NCBI GenBank assembly: GCA_031291845.1 | Contig: JARLIH010000110.1 | Span: 1-64,000 of the forward strand | Length of the DNA stretch: 64,000 nucleotides | Direction of reading: 5' to 3' | Source: Isosphaeraceae bacterium | GTDB taxonomy: Bacteria; Planctomycetota; Planctomycetia; Isosphaerales; Isosphaeraceae | In this document: one piece after another, positions 47,464 through 57,040 of the stretch | Numbering within the stretch: position 1 is the first letter of the stretch | Layout: the number at the start of each line of letters is the position of its first letter | The notes under the pieces: generated by a model | What the model was told of the DNA's origin: nothing | The model's database searches: none | What the model saw: only the letters and a program-made list of their open reading frames with translations | Program-made: the position numbers and the translations under genes

Positions 47464-49083
47464 ATGGCCAACAAGAGCTTGTTCTCCAGCGCGCAAACCC
47501 TGCTGCCCCGCGCGGATACGGTGAACATGGAAGGCGCCCGCGCCTACGCGCTGCCCCCGAAGCACGCGCTGGCCCAGCTTGCGGCGACCGGCTGCTTTGG
47601 CGGGACCTTCTACGCGGGCGCCGAGGCCCAGTTGGCCAACCTCCTGTCGCTGGCCGAGCAGGTCGAGGACAACGTCTTCCTGGCGAAGCTCGCTGTGTAC
47701 AGCCGTGAGAAGGCGTTCCTGAAGGACATGCCGGCGGCGTTGCTGCTCGTGCTCTCGCGGCGCGACCGGGCGCTGTTCCACCAGGTGTTCGACCGGGTCG
47801 TCGACAACGGGCGCGTCCTGCGCACGTTGTTCCAGATGCTGCGCTCCGGGCAGTTCGGCCGCAAGAGCCTGTCGTACTCGGTGCAGCGCGCCTTCCAGCG
47901 CTGGCTGAACGAGGCGTCGGTGAGCCGCCTGCTCGCCGCGTCGATCGGGCACGACCCGAGCCTGCGCGACGTCCTGCGCCTGGCGCGGCCCACGCCGCCC
48001 GACAACGCGCGCCGGGCGTTGTTCGGCTGGTTGACCGACAAGCCGGTCGATCGCTGGGCGCCGGCGACGGCCGATGACCTGCCGGACGAGGTCCGCGCCC
48101 TCAAGGCTTACCGAGAGGCCGCGACCGAGGCAGCGCAGGCCGCCGTGCTGGCCGAGTCGCGGTTCCGCTGGGACCTGCTCGCCGACGCGGCCAAGGGACC
48201 GCTCGTCTGGAAGGCGATCGCCCGGCAGATGGGTCCGCAGGCCCTGCGCATGAACCTGAACACGCTGCGCCGGCACGGTGTCCTCGATGACGCCGAGTTG
48301 GTCGACCATGTCGCGGGTCGCCTCGCCGACGCGGACGAGATCCGTTCGTCGCGGCAGTTTCCGTACCAGTACCTCGCCGCGTACCTGAATGCCGGGGACG
48401 ACGTTCCGCAGGCGCTCAAGGCCGCGCTGGGGGAGGCCGCGGAAACGGCGTGCGGCAACGTCCCCGAGTTGGCGGGTCCGGTCGTGATCGGGGTCGACGT
48501 TTCGGGCTCGATGCAGTCACCCATCACGGGGCACCGCGGCGCGGGCTCCACGACGAAGGTGCGGTGCGTGGACGTCGCGGCTCTGTTTGCGGCGGCCATC
48601 CTGCGCCGCAATCCCGACAGCCTGATCGTTCCGTTCGACGACCGGGCACACCAGGCGCAGGTCGACCCGGGGGATGCGATCCTCAGCTTGGCAGCTCGCC
48701 TGGCGGAGTACGGCGGCGGCGGGACTGACTGCTCCCTTCCGCTCGCTGAGGCGAACCGTGCGCACCGCGACCGCAAGTTCGCCGGCTGCGTTCTGGTCAG
48801 CGACAACCAGAGCTGGGTCGGCGATGGCCTGTACGGCTCGACAGCCGTCATGACCGCGTGGCAGGAGTTCGTGAAGAACCAGGTTCGGCTGCACGGTCGC
48901 GAATTCACCGGCCCCAAGCTGGTGTGCATCGACTTGCAGCCCTACGGCTCGACGCAGGCTCCCGAACGCTCGGACATCCTCAACGTCGGCGGCTTCAGCG
49001 ACGCCGTGTTCTCCGTGGTCGTGTCGTTCCTGGGGGACGGCCCCGCGCGGTTCGTCGCGGAGGTCGAGTCGGTCGTCTTGTAG
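47464..49083 (+). CDS. TROVE/Ro60-family RNA-binding protein (Rsr-like)
   Basis: This 539-residue protein starts at [15 protein letters not shown], with AAGGAGGTG well placed upstream. The N-terminal TROVE domain (about 25-330, helical repeats; [39 protein letters not shown]) would form a ring that holds RNA ends. The C-terminal vWA-like domain (about 340-539) has the metal-site motif DVSGSMQ plus GGTDCSLP. The length matches bacterial Rsr and animal Ro60, which bind Y RNAs and misfolded RNAs and work with exonucleases. The Y-RNA-like genes directly upstream and the 38 tRNAs nearby support an RNA quality-control role. Confidence 0.93.
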   Translation: MANKSLFSSAQTLLPRADTVNMEGARAYALPPKHALAQLAATGCFGGTFYAGAEAQLANLLSLAEQVEDNVFLAKLAVYSREKAFLKDMPAALLLVLSRRDRALFHQVFDRVVDNGRVLRTLFQMLRSGQFGRKSLSYSVQRAFQRWLNEASVSRLLAASIGHDPSLRDVLRLARPTPPDNARRALFGWLTDKPVDRWAPATADDLPDEVRALKAYREAATEAAQAAVLAESRFRWDLLADAAKGPLVWKAIARQMGPQALRMNLNTLRRHGVLDDAELVDHVAGRLADADEIRSSRQFPYQYLAAYLNAGDDVPQALKAALGEAAETACGNVPELAGPVVIGVDVSGSMQSPITGHRGAGSTTKVRCVDVAALFAAAILRRNPDSLIVPFDDRAHQAQVDPGDAILSLAARLAEYGGGGTDCSLPLAEANRAHRDRKFAGCVLVSDNQSWVGDGLYGSTAVMTAWQEFVKNQVRLHGREFTGPKLVCIDLQPYGSTQAPERSDILNVGGFSDAVFSVVVSFLGDGPARFVAEVESVVL

Positions 49084-49164
49084 TCTTCTCGCGTGCGTGC
49101 AGGGCCCAGGCGCGTTGCACGCACGCACAAACTCAACTGATCAACATATCAAATTGCGTAAAGA

Positions 49165-49911
49165 TCACATCGCCGCGATCAGCCAATCCGGAGCCCATCG
49201 GCCAAGCTTGGCGAGCATGGCGGTCGGCCAGGGGAAGTTGTAGATCTTCCGCCGCCCGCGCAAGGCGCGCACGATCCGTGCTGCGGCGTCCTCGGCCGTC
49301 AGGACGAAGGGCATGGACGTGTTGTTCGCGGTCATCGGCGTGTGCACATAACCGGGGCAGATCGTCGTCACGGCGATTCCTCGCTTCCGGGCCCGGATGC
49401 GGAACCCATCGAGGTAGGCGTTTACCGCGGCCTTGCTGGCGGCGTACGCTTCGATTCCCGGGAGGCTGCGGTAGGCCGCCAGGCTCGAGATGGCCGCGAT
49501 GTGGCCGTTGCCGCGCGCGAGCATCGCCGGGAGCACCGCGTCGATCGCGTAGATCACGCCCAGGACGTTGATCTGGAACGTTTGCTCGGCCGCCTCGACA
49601 TTCACGGGCTCGATCGTGGAGTTAATGCCGACGCCCGCATTCGCCACCAGGAGGTCGATGGGGCCGATCGTGGCGGCGATCCCCGCGATCGCCTGGCGGA
49701 TCTGTTCGCGGTCACCGACGTCGGCCGCGGCCGCGGCGACGGTGCCGCCGGCTTGGCGGATCGCGCCGGCGAGCTCGTCCAAGAGGGCCTGTCGGCGCGC
49801 GACGAGCCCGACCCGGCATCCTTCGCGGGCCAAGGCCTTCGCCAGTTCCCGGCCGATGCCGCTCGACGCTCCGGTGATCACGGCCGCGCGGTCGACGAAC
49901 GAACGCTTCAC
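49165..49911 (-). CDS. SDR-family oxidoreductase
   Basis: From the GTG at 49911 the protein has 248 residues and begins VKRSFVDRAAVITGASSGIG, with the NADP motif TGASSGIG. NAGVG, catalytic Ser (AAISSLA) and YAASKAAV (YxxxK) are intact. The C-terminal part (RALRGRRKIYNFPWPTAMLAKLGRWAPDWL) is typical of DltE/YqjQ-like short-chain enzymes acting on lipid-like substrates. The exact substrate is unknown. It follows the photolyase gene convergently with the TROVE gene. Confidence 0.88.
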   Translation of the reverse strand: MKRSFVDRAAVITGASSGIGRELAKALAREGCRVGLVARRQALLDELAGAIRQAGGTVAAAAADVGDREQIRQAIAGIAATIGPIDLLVANAGVGINSTIEPVNVEAAEQTFQINVLGVIYAIDAVLPAMLARGNGHIAAISSLAAYRSLPGIEAYAASKAAVNAYLDGFRIRARKRGIAVTTICPGYVHTPMTANNTSMPFVLTAEDAAARIVRALRGRRKIYNFPWPTAMLAKLGRWAPDWLIAAM

Positions 49912-50088
49912 AGGAAGGAACTCCGCAAACGCACAAGAGGGTTTAGCCCGGCACGCGAGGGCGGCGCGCACTGGCCTACTACTCTCCCGAGGTCAGAGGT
50001 GGCATGCAAGACGAGGATGGAGCCAGCTTTTGTGGCTCCGACCGCAGATAGTCACGACGAGCGTATCCGCTGCGCGTCGGCAACGGGT

Positions 50089-51474
50089 CTATTCGAGCGA
50101 TTTGACCCACGCGATGTAGCGTTCCGAGTCGAACTTGCGCCGAGTGCTTGCGTAGCTCATGAACCGGACCGTACCGAAGATCGGGCGCTCGGGCCAGGGC
50201 CGGTCGTGCTTGCCGCCGATGGCCCAGGCGACCCCCGCGTAGCCGTTCGGGTCGCGGCCGTCCATCTCGTACCGGTCGTTCAGGTTGAGCGCGATGGCAA
50301 AGGCGCTCTCGGCATCGGGCGTCCATTCCAGGATCTTCTTCGCCCAGTACATGCGCAGATAAGTGTGCATGCGGCCGGTGACGAGCATTTCCTTCTGAGC
50401 GGCGTTCCAGAGCGGGTCGTGGGTTTCGGCCGCTTCGAGCTGGGCGGCGGAATAGAGCGTCGGGCGAGGGTCGCTGGCGTGCTTCGCCAGCGTGGCCCGG
50501 GCCCAAGCGGGGCAGCCGTCGAGGTGGTCGTAGCGTGGGTTTCGGGCGACGAAGTTGATGGCCAGCTCGCGGCGGACGATCAGCTCTTCAAGGTAGGCAT
50601 CGATGCAGGTGGCGGGAGCCCCGCTCTCGCGCACGGCCAGCGCGAGCGTGATGGGGCTGATGTGCCCGAAGTGCAGGTGCGCGGAGAGCTCGCTTGTCAT
50701 GGAAGGGATCGGTTGGTTGCGCTCCGTGGCATAGCGAGGCAGCCGCTCGGTCAGAAAACGCTGGAGCCGGCGCCGTGCCTCAACCGAGCCCCCTTGGTAC
50801 TCGCGGACCTCGCCTGCGCCCCCGATCTTCAACGCATCGAGGAGCCGGTCGGTGTCGATCAACTCGCCGGGTGGGAGCACCTCTTCGGCCCAGGCGAAGT
50901 GCGCCTTGGGGTTTGGAACGGGTTGGAGGTACTCGTCCCAGGTGCGCTGGAGCTTCGGGCGGATCGTGCGCGCAGCGTATTCCTCGTGGGGAAACAGTGC
51001 GGAAGGAACGACGACATCGGCGTCAACTAAGAGGAACGGTACGTTGAGGCGTGCGGCGATCGTGTTGCGCCACTCCTGGCCGATGCGCACGGGGTTCTCG
51101 TCCGCGACGACGATCGCGGCTTGCACTTCATGGGTGATTGCAGGCACGACCGTGCTCGGTTCACCGAGCCGCAAGACGAACGGAACGCCACGGCGCCGGA
51201 GGTCATCGCGGGCGTTCTCGAGCCCTTGGAGCAAGAACCGGTAGTGCCGCCGTTGCGCCGACGGGTAGGCGGCCGTCAGCGCGAAGACCACAAGCACCGG
51301 CAGCCGCAGGGCGTTGCCCAGCGTGATCGCCCGGTTCACTGCGGGGTTGTCGCGTCCCCGTTGCGCCCGCTGCATCCAGCACACCACGCAGCGGCCGCCC
51401 GGATCCGGCATTCCGTGACGCAGGACCCGGATTCCCGCTTTCGGGTCGTTGACCTGGTCGACACCTATTTTCAC
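50089..51474 (-). CDS. phr: Class II deoxyribodipyrimidine photolyase
   Basis: This 461-residue enzyme uses blue light and FADH- to split cyclobutane pyrimidine dimers. The N-terminal domain (about 25-190) is the antenna-binding fold. The C-terminal FAD domain has class II features: TSELSAHLHFGHISP, LDGCPAWARATL, GRMHTYLRMYWAKKILEWTPDAE and LNDRYEMDGRDPNGYAG, ending with GGKHDRPW. The N-terminus is not fixed; an in-frame Met at residue 22 is a second possible start. It appears single-gene. Repair context (uvrA, lexA) is elsewhere in the window. Confidence 0.93.
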   Translation of the reverse strand: MKIGVDQVNDPKAGIRVLRHGMPDPGGRCVVCWMQRAQRGRDNPAVNRAITLGNALRLPVLVVFALTAAYPSAQRRHYRFLLQGLENARDDLRRRGVPFVLRLGEPSTVVPAITHEVQAAIVVADENPVRIGQEWRNTIAARLNVPFLLVDADVVVPSALFPHEEYAARTIRPKLQRTWDEYLQPVPNPKAHFAWAEEVLPPGELIDTDRLLDALKIGGAGEVREYQGGSVEARRRLQRFLTERLPRYATERNQPIPSMTSELSAHLHFGHISPITLALAVRESGAPATCIDAYLEELIVRRELAINFVARNPRYDHLDGCPAWARATLAKHASDPRPTLYSAAQLEAAETHDPLWNAAQKEMLVTGRMHTYLRMYWAKKILEWTPDAESAFAIALNLNDRYEMDGRDPNGYAGVAWAIGGKHDRPWPERPIFGTVRFMSYASTRRKFDSERYIAWVKSLE

Positions 51475-51771
51475 GCCTCGTTCTCCCGCTCTTCTTGCGT
51501 CCGTGAATCACCTGCGGTCTAGGCCAATCCCGAACGTTCATCGCCGGCACGCTTAGCGAAGAAAACATCGCAGCCGATTCGTGATCTTTTTCACAAAATC
51601 TTCAAGATGATTCACATCTGACTTGTTAGGATGGTCCCACCTCAGGAAGAGCGTTCCGCTCGTCCGCGGCAATGGCCTGCCCCGCTGTCATATCCCGGAT
51701 ATTTTGTCGCGAATTGTCAAACTGTGCGTTCGTTGTCTGCCCAAGACGTGCCGACTTCAGGAGTGCTGAAC

Positions 51772-52839
51772 ATGATCTCCCCGAGCCCCTGCAAGCGACG
51801 CCCCGGTTTCACGCTGATCGAACTGTTGGTGGTGATCGCAATCATTGCGGTGTTGATCGCGTTATTGCTCCCTGCTGTACAGGCGGCGCGCGAGGCCGCC
51901 CGTCGCGCCCAATGTGTCAACAACCTGAAACAATTGGGGCTCGCCGCCGCCAACTATGAGTCGGCGAACGGGTGCTTCCCCGGCAACGGCTATGATGCCC
52001 CGACGGGAAACACTTACCCCAATTTCAGCATCTTCGTGCTCATGGCGCAGTATATGGAGCAGCAGGCCGTCTACAACGCCACCAATTTCCAGTGGACGAA
52101 CTACGACCCACCGAATATCACGCTCGCGGGCGTGAAGATCAATACACTCGCGTGTCCGAGCGATCCGTGGACGCCGCAATCAATCAGCGCGTCGACTCCG
52201 AACGCGAGCTTCAAGAGCAACTATAACAAGACGCTCTTGGACCAGGGATTCTTCCAGCAGTTCACGAGTTACGCGGCGTGCCAGGGGACCTTTCCGGGAA
52301 CCTATCAAACCAAGTATCCAACCGAGTTTGCGCAGTATAACGGTGTGGTTGTCAACGACAGCTCGGTGAAGATTGCCATGATCACCGATGGCACGAGCAA
52401 CACGCTGCTTTTCGGCGAACACGCAATTACCTTGGCTCCCTTCTTCGGAGAATCGGCCTACTTCAATTCCGATGGAGCCTGGAACGGATACCACTGGTTC
52501 GACACGCAGTTCTCTGCCTATTATCCGCCCAATCCTCAAGTGGCAGGGGTAGCCGGTCCGTTCCAGAACGTTTTTCAGGGTCAGGCGTCGAGCCTGCATC
52601 CGGGCGGCTGCAACTTCACCTTCTGCGACGGGTCAGTGCGCTTCATCAAGAACTCGATCAGCTCGTGGCAAATGAATCCGAGCAACACCGCTACCTTCTC
52701 CAGTTCGCCGATTGCCATGCCCACTGGCGTTAGCTATGCAAGTTACATCTTCACGATCGCTGCCGGAACGCAGCTTGGAGTCTACCAGCAGTTAGCGACG
52801 CGAGCCGGGGGAGAGGTTGTTAGCGCTGACCAATACTGA
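51772..52839 (+). CDS. DUF1559 prepilin-like protein
   Basis: This 355-residue planctomycete protein starts with a type IV pilin-like leader: RRPGFTLIELLVVIAIIAVLIALLLPAVQAAREAARR, with the G-FTLIE prepilin peptidase site at about residue 12-13. The C-terminal DUF1559 part has DGTSNTLLFGEH and the family motif HPGGCNFTFCDGSVRFI. AGGAGTG precedes the ATG. Such genes are highly repeated in planctomycetes and are often followed by a small lipoprotein gene, as here. Proteins of this kind are thought to form surface pseudopilin structures, but the function is unsettled. Confidence 0.94.
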   Translation: MISPSPCKRRPGFTLIELLVVIAIIAVLIALLLPAVQAAREAARRAQCVNNLKQLGLAAANYESANGCFPGNGYDAPTGNTYPNFSIFVLMAQYMEQQAVYNATNFQWTNYDPPNITLAGVKINTLACPSDPWTPQSISASTPNASFKSNYNKTLLDQGFFQQFTSYAACQGTFPGTYQTKYPTEFAQYNGVVVNDSSVKIAMITDGTSNTLLFGEHAITLAPFFGESAYFNSDGAWNGYHWFDTQFSAYYPPNPQVAGVAGPFQNVFQGQASSLHPGGCNFTFCDGSVRFIKNSISSWQMNPSNTATFSSSPIAMPTGVSYASYIFTIAAGTQLGVYQQLATRAGGEVVSADQY

Positions 52840-52939
52840 CATCCCGTCCAATTGCCTTCCGCTAGCTGATGATAGTTCGGCACAGCCCCCGGAGCGGCTT
52901 TTCCCTGCTCTCGATTCCCGCCTCGTTAACGAGACGCCT

Positions 52940-53404
52940 ATGTTGCGATTCTTGATTCAATTGCCCACGTGCCTCGCGCTGGCGAGTTGTCTTGGGTGTG
53001 GTGCTTCCCAATCTCCCGCGTCGGGGAGCCGGGCTGAACTCGGCCCGCACCACGCGGTCCTCTACCGGTTGCCCGAAAACCAGGGCTTTGCCGAGATCGT
53101 GAACGAGCCCGAAGTGACGGACCGGCGCGGCAAGGTGGCTACCGCGATCGTGGTCTATTTCCTTCAGCCGGACGAGAAGAGTCCCTTGAATCCAGCGCCT
53201 ACGGACGTTCGCGTGACTCTGGAGCAGGGCCGCAAACGAGCGGAAACGCTGACTCTGAAACCTGAGCCCAAGTCGGACGATCCGGCCGGCGCTTGCCGGT
53301 TCGTCACGAGTCAAGGTCCGTATCTTCTCGAGGGCGTTCACGGAAAACTGAGCGGGTCTGTGGGTGGAAAGACCTTCGATCAGGCCTTTACCGGAGGGCG
53401 TTGA
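52940..53404 (+). CDS. Small lipoprotein
   Basis: This 154-residue protein has a lipoprotein leader (MLRFLIQLPTCLALASCLGCGAS) with possible lipid-modified cysteines near 19-22. The mature part is beta-rich with no known catalytic motif. It starts about 100 bases after the DUF1559 stop. Pairing of a lipoprotein with DUF1559 is common in planctomycetes. No ribosome binding site is obvious, so translational coupling is possible. Confidence 0.72.
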   Translation: MLRFLIQLPTCLALASCLGCGASQSPASGSRAELGPHHAVLYRLPENQGFAEIVNEPEVTDRRGKVATAIVVYFLQPDEKSPLNPAPTDVRVTLEQGRKRAETLTLKPEPKSDDPAGACRFVTSQGPYLLEGVHGKLSGSVGGKTFDQAFTGGR

Positions 53405-53666
53405 GCGGATTTCGCTCAGAGAATGGCCTGTGCGCTATTTTGGCGCACGACGCGCAAGTCACCGGGTTCTTTTGCCTGTGCCTCTCGCCCGCTCTAGAGG
53501 GTAGTGTCCTGCCCCCTAGCGACTCTTGCCTCGAGCGATCCTCAATCTGCGGGCCAGCAATATCAAGACCCGCCGCCGGATAACCCCTGTCTTGCGATCC
53601 ACATGACGCAGCAAACGCAGGGGGAGACAGAGTCTCCCCTGCGTCCTCGCCTCGCTGATGGCAATT

Positions 53667-53906
53667 TCAGAGCGGCTCGAAGCACGCCCGGTTCACGTCG
53701 CAGCAGTCCTCTCTGCTGACGTACTCGTCGTCGGGCCCGAAGCCCTTCATCGTTTTCAGGCACCAATAGATGGTGTTGTCGTAGTCGCCGTGCGACTCGC
53801 CGGCGACGCCGTCGGTGTAGACGTACATCCCCTTGTTCCGCAGGTGACGGCAGGGGATGGACGTCTCGGCGATGGGGAGCTGCGGAGGAGAGTCAGCGCT
53901 CGACAT
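53667..53906 (-). CDS. Small cysteine-containing protein of the hydroxylase operon
   Basis: This 79-residue protein begins MSSADSPPQLPIAETSIPC and has five cysteines: IPCRHLRNKGMYVY, YWCLKTMKG, and DCCDVNRAC near the end. It has no leader and no recognised family. It lies 6 bases downstream of the FAD subunit gene on the same strand, so it is likely the last gene of the molybdenum hydroxylase operon. The cysteines suggest metal or cluster binding; this is inference. Confidence 0.65.
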   Translation of the reverse strand: MSSADSPPQLPIAETSIPCRHLRNKGMYVYTDGVAGESHGDYDNTIYWCLKTMKGFGPDDEYVSREDCCDVNRACFEPL

Positions 53907-53912
53907 GACGGG

Positions 53913-54899
53913 TCACCCTTCCTCCCAGTAGCGGTTGCCGACGGCGGCCAGCAGGGCGCGCTTGACGACGGTCTTTGTCAGGGCGACCTTGTAGGCGTTC
54001 ATTGAGAGGGGTTTGGCGTCCTGCACGGCCGCCTCGGCGGCCGCAGCGGCGGTTTCGAGCGTCACCGGTTTGCCCGTGATGGCCTTCTCGGCAGCCTCAC
54101 TTCGCAAGGGCACCGGCGCCACCGCGCCCAGGACGATCCGCGCAGAGCGGACGCGGTCGCCATCCAAGTCCAACACGGCCGAGGCTAGCGCGAGTGGCCA
54201 GTCGTGCGACTGCTTCTGACGCGCCTCGACCGACGCATTCTTGGCCTTGGTCACCGGGATCGTGACCTTGGTCAAAAGCTCGCCGTGCTGGAGCGACAGT
54301 TCCCGTTCCTGGGCGCTCTTCGGGACCCGGTAGAGGTCGGCGACCGGGATCGTGCGCTCTCCCTTAAGCCCTTGGACGGTCGCCTTGGCCCCAAGCGCGA
54401 TCAAGGCGGGCGCGAGACTCGACGGGCTGACGAAGAGTGCGTCGCCGTCCGTCAAGAAGATGGCGTGGTAGCGGTTGTCACCGGCCCGGACGAGGCTCTT
54501 GCCATCCTTGATCGCCAGCAGGCCGTTCCCTGACCGGTAGTACCAGCAACGGGGGCGCTGGAGCAGGTTGCCCCCGACGGTCGCCATGTTCCGGATCTGG
54601 GGCGTGCCGACCTCGTAGGCCGACTGCCAGACGGCCGGGTATGACGTCTTGACCTCGTCGCTCGCCAGCAGCGCGGCCAGCGTCGTATTGGCGCCGATGG
54701 TCAGGGCGTTGCGGCCCGACTCGATGCCGGCCAGGGACTTGACGTCCTTGAGGTAGACGATGTGCTCGGGGCTCGAGACGTAGTCCTTCATCCGATTGAT
54801 CAGGTCGGTGCCGCCGCCGAGCGCGGCGGTGTGCCGCGGCTCCAGGAGCTTGACGGCGTCCTCGACGCTCGCGGGGGCGGCGTAGTCAAAGGCTTTCAT
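53913..54899 (-). CDS. FAD-binding subunit of a molybdenum hydroxylase (xanthine dehydrogenase family)
   Basis: This 328-residue medium subunit has the FAD motifs ALGGGTDLINRM near residue 27-38 and TPQIRNMATVGGNLLQ near 100, typical of CoxM/XdhB-like flavoproteins. It passes electrons between the 2Fe-2S clusters and an acceptor. It starts 3 bases after the large-subunit gene ends, so both are in one operon. CWYYRSGNGL is an extra Cys-containing segment seen in some members. Confidence 0.92.
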   Translation of the reverse strand: MKAFDYAAPASVEDAVKLLEPRHTAALGGGTDLINRMKDYVSSPEHIVYLKDVKSLAGIESGRNALTIGANTTLAALLASDEVKTSYPAVWQSAYEVGTPQIRNMATVGGNLLQRPRCWYYRSGNGLLAIKDGKSLVRAGDNRYHAIFLTDGDALFVSPSSLAPALIALGAKATVQGLKGERTIPVADLYRVPKSAQERELSLQHGELLTKVTIPVTKAKNASVEARQKQSHDWPLALASAVLDLDGDRVRSARIVLGAVAPVPLRSEAAEKAITGKPVTLETAAAAAEAAVQDAKPLSMNAYKVALTKTVVKRALLAAVGNRYWEEG

Positions 54900-54902
54900 G
54901 GG

Positions 54903-57038
54903 TCACGCCTTCCCTTCTTTGGAAGCCAGGGCGTTCAGGACGTTCCGGGGGGACATCGGCCAATCGGGCACGCGGACGCCGATGGCGTTCGTGACGGCGT
55001 TGCCGATCGCGGCGGCCGTCGCGATCGTGGGCGGCTCGCCGATACCGATCACCCCGCGCTTCTTTTGGTCCTCGGGCTCATAGGCCCGCACGATGATCTC
55101 AGGGATGTCGGAGGCGCCCGCGAGCTTGTACAGCTCCATGTCCGGGTTGAGCATCACGCCCGTACCGGGGTCCATGACGCGCTCCTCGAACAGGCCGTAG
55201 TTCAGGCCGCCGATCACGCCGCCGTAGACCTGGCTCTCCCAGGTCAACTTGTCGATGATGAGGCCCGAATCCTGGACCGCCACGATCTTGTGGACCTTCA
55301 CGACGCCGGTCTCGGTGTCTACCGAGACCTCGGCGAACTGGCAGCCGCCGACGCCGACGGACGAGAGCCCTTGCTCGAACTTGCCGGTCTCGGAAATCGG
55401 CATCATGCCGAGCTTGCGGCAGGCATCCTTCCAGGAGACGGTCGGCTCCCCCTTGACCCAGAGCTGTCCCCCCTTGAGCGAAAGGTCATCCTCGCTCACG
55501 TTCAGCCCCGGCGCGATCTTTTTGAAGAGCGCGTCGCGGGCGGCCGTCACGGCCATGTAGCACGGCGGGCTCATCGACGGTGTCGTCGTCGAACCGCCGG
55601 AGGCCTGGCCGGGGGGGAAGGTCGAGTTGCCGATGTTCGACTTGATGTCCGTCACCTGCAGGCCGAGGATCTCGGCCGCGATGATCGCCAGGACCGTGCG
55701 AGCGCCCGTACCGATGTCCTGTGTGGCGCTCTTGACCTCGACCGAACCGTCGGGGTTGATGATGCAGGTGACCTGCTTGTCGTTTGCGCCGCCGCCGCCC
55801 CAGGTGTGCAGGGCCATGCCGAGCCCGCGCTTGATGACCCCCTTGCCGTTCTGCCCACGCGGCTTGCGCTTCTCGCGCCAGCCGATCAGCTCGGCGCCCA
55901 ACTTGACCTCGCCGTTGTAGATCGGGGTCTTGAAGTCGTCGGGCAGGTTCTTGAGCCGGAACTCCAGCGGATCGATGCCGAGCTTGTCGGCCAGGTCGTC
56001 CATCGCCGCTTCCATGATGGCACAGCCTTGTGGGTGCCCCGGCGCCCGCATGGCCCGCGCACCGCCGCCGTTAACGAAGACCTCGGCGTGGGAACGCGAT
56101 GAATTCGGCAGGTCGTAGACATACGGGAGCGGGAAGTTGGAGCCGCCGCGGCTGCCGCCGGTGCCGAAGGTCTCGGCGATCATGGAGACGAGCTTCCCGT
56201 CCTTGGTCGCCGCAAGCTTGACGTGGCCCGTGGCGCTGGGGCGGTTCCCGGCGGCGAGGTGTTCCTGGGCGCGGTCGAGGAAGACCTTGACCGGCCGCCC
56301 GCCACACTTCTTGGAAAGCTCCGCCGCGGTGCGTCCCCAGATATCAGCGCCGAACTTCGAGCCGAATCCGCCCCCCATCACTTCGGTCAAGACGGTGATG
56401 TTGGTCTTGGGGATGTTGAATGCGCCGGCGAGCTCATCGGCGACGACGGTCACGGCCTGGGTGCTGGCCCAGGCGGTCAGCTTGTCGTCCGGCTCGAACT
56501 TGGCGGTCAGTCCGTGGGGTTCGAGGCACACGTGTGTGATGACCGGGACGGAGTAGGTCGCCTCGATGACGGCGTCGGCCTTCTCGAGCGCGGCGTCGGG
56601 GTTCCCCTTGACCAGTGCGCGGCCCTTGCGGACGTTGCCCCCCTTGACGATCTCGGGTGCGCCTTCGGCCATCGCCTGCGTCTCGGTGACGCAATGGGGG
56701 AGCACCTCGTAATCGACCTTGATCGCGCGGACGCCGTCGCGGGCCTGTTCCTCGGTCTCGGCGGCGACGATGGCGATGTCGTCGCCATGATAGCGGAGGG
56801 TCGCTCCCTCTTTGGCGATGACGACGACGGCCTTGACGCCCGGCAGTTTTTCGGCGGCGGTGGTGTCGATCGCCTTGATCTTGGCGTGTGCGTGCGGGCT
56901 ATACAGCACCGCGCCGAAGAGGGTTCCCTCGGGGCGGACGTCGGAGGGGTACTTCGCCTTGCCGGACGCCTTGGCGAGGCCGTCGAGGCGGGGGATCTTG
57001 GTCCCGATGAGGCGGGGTTGGTCGGGCCAGGCAGCCAT
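54903..57038 (-). CDS. Molybdopterin-binding subunit of a molybdenum hydroxylase (xanthine dehydrogenase family)
   Basis: From the ATG at 57038 (AGGAG upstream) the large subunit has 711 residues, with IPRLDGLAKASGKAKYPSD at the start. Segments typical of the family include GGGFGSKFGADIWGRTAAELSK, ARAMRAPGHPQGCAIMEAAMDD and GVGGCQFAEVSVDTETG. The C-terminal GVIGIGEPPTIATAAAIGNAV has a glutamate at the catalytic position. It hydroxylates an aldehyde, purine or aromatic ring; the substrate is not evident. It is the second gene of a four-gene operon (2Fe-2S, Mo, FAD, small protein). Confidence 0.92.
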   Translation of the reverse strand: MAAWPDQPRLIGTKIPRLDGLAKASGKAKYPSDVRPEGTLFGAVLYSPHAHAKIKAIDTTAAEKLPGVKAVVVIAKEGATLRYHGDDIAIVAAETEEQARDGVRAIKVDYEVLPHCVTETQAMAEGAPEIVKGGNVRKGRALVKGNPDAALEKADAVIEATYSVPVITHVCLEPHGLTAKFEPDDKLTAWASTQAVTVVADELAGAFNIPKTNITVLTEVMGGGFGSKFGADIWGRTAAELSKKCGGRPVKVFLDRAQEHLAAGNRPSATGHVKLAATKDGKLVSMIAETFGTGGSRGGSNFPLPYVYDLPNSSRSHAEVFVNGGGARAMRAPGHPQGCAIMEAAMDDLADKLGIDPLEFRLKNLPDDFKTPIYNGEVKLGAELIGWREKRKPRGQNGKGVIKRGLGMALHTWGGGGANDKQVTCIINPDGSVEVKSATQDIGTGARTVLAIIAAEILGLQVTDIKSNIGNSTFPPGQASGGSTTTPSMSPPCYMAVTAARDALFKKIAPGLNVSEDDLSLKGGQLWVKGEPTVSWKDACRKLGMMPISETGKFEQGLSSVGVGGCQFAEVSVDTETGVVKVHKIVAVQDSGLIIDKLTWESQVYGGVIGGLNYGLFEERVMDPGTGVMLNPDMELYKLAGASDIPEIIVRAYEPEDQKKRGVIGIGEPPTIATAAAIGNAVTNAIGVRVPDWPMSPRNVLNALASKEGKA

Positions 57039-57040
57039 GG

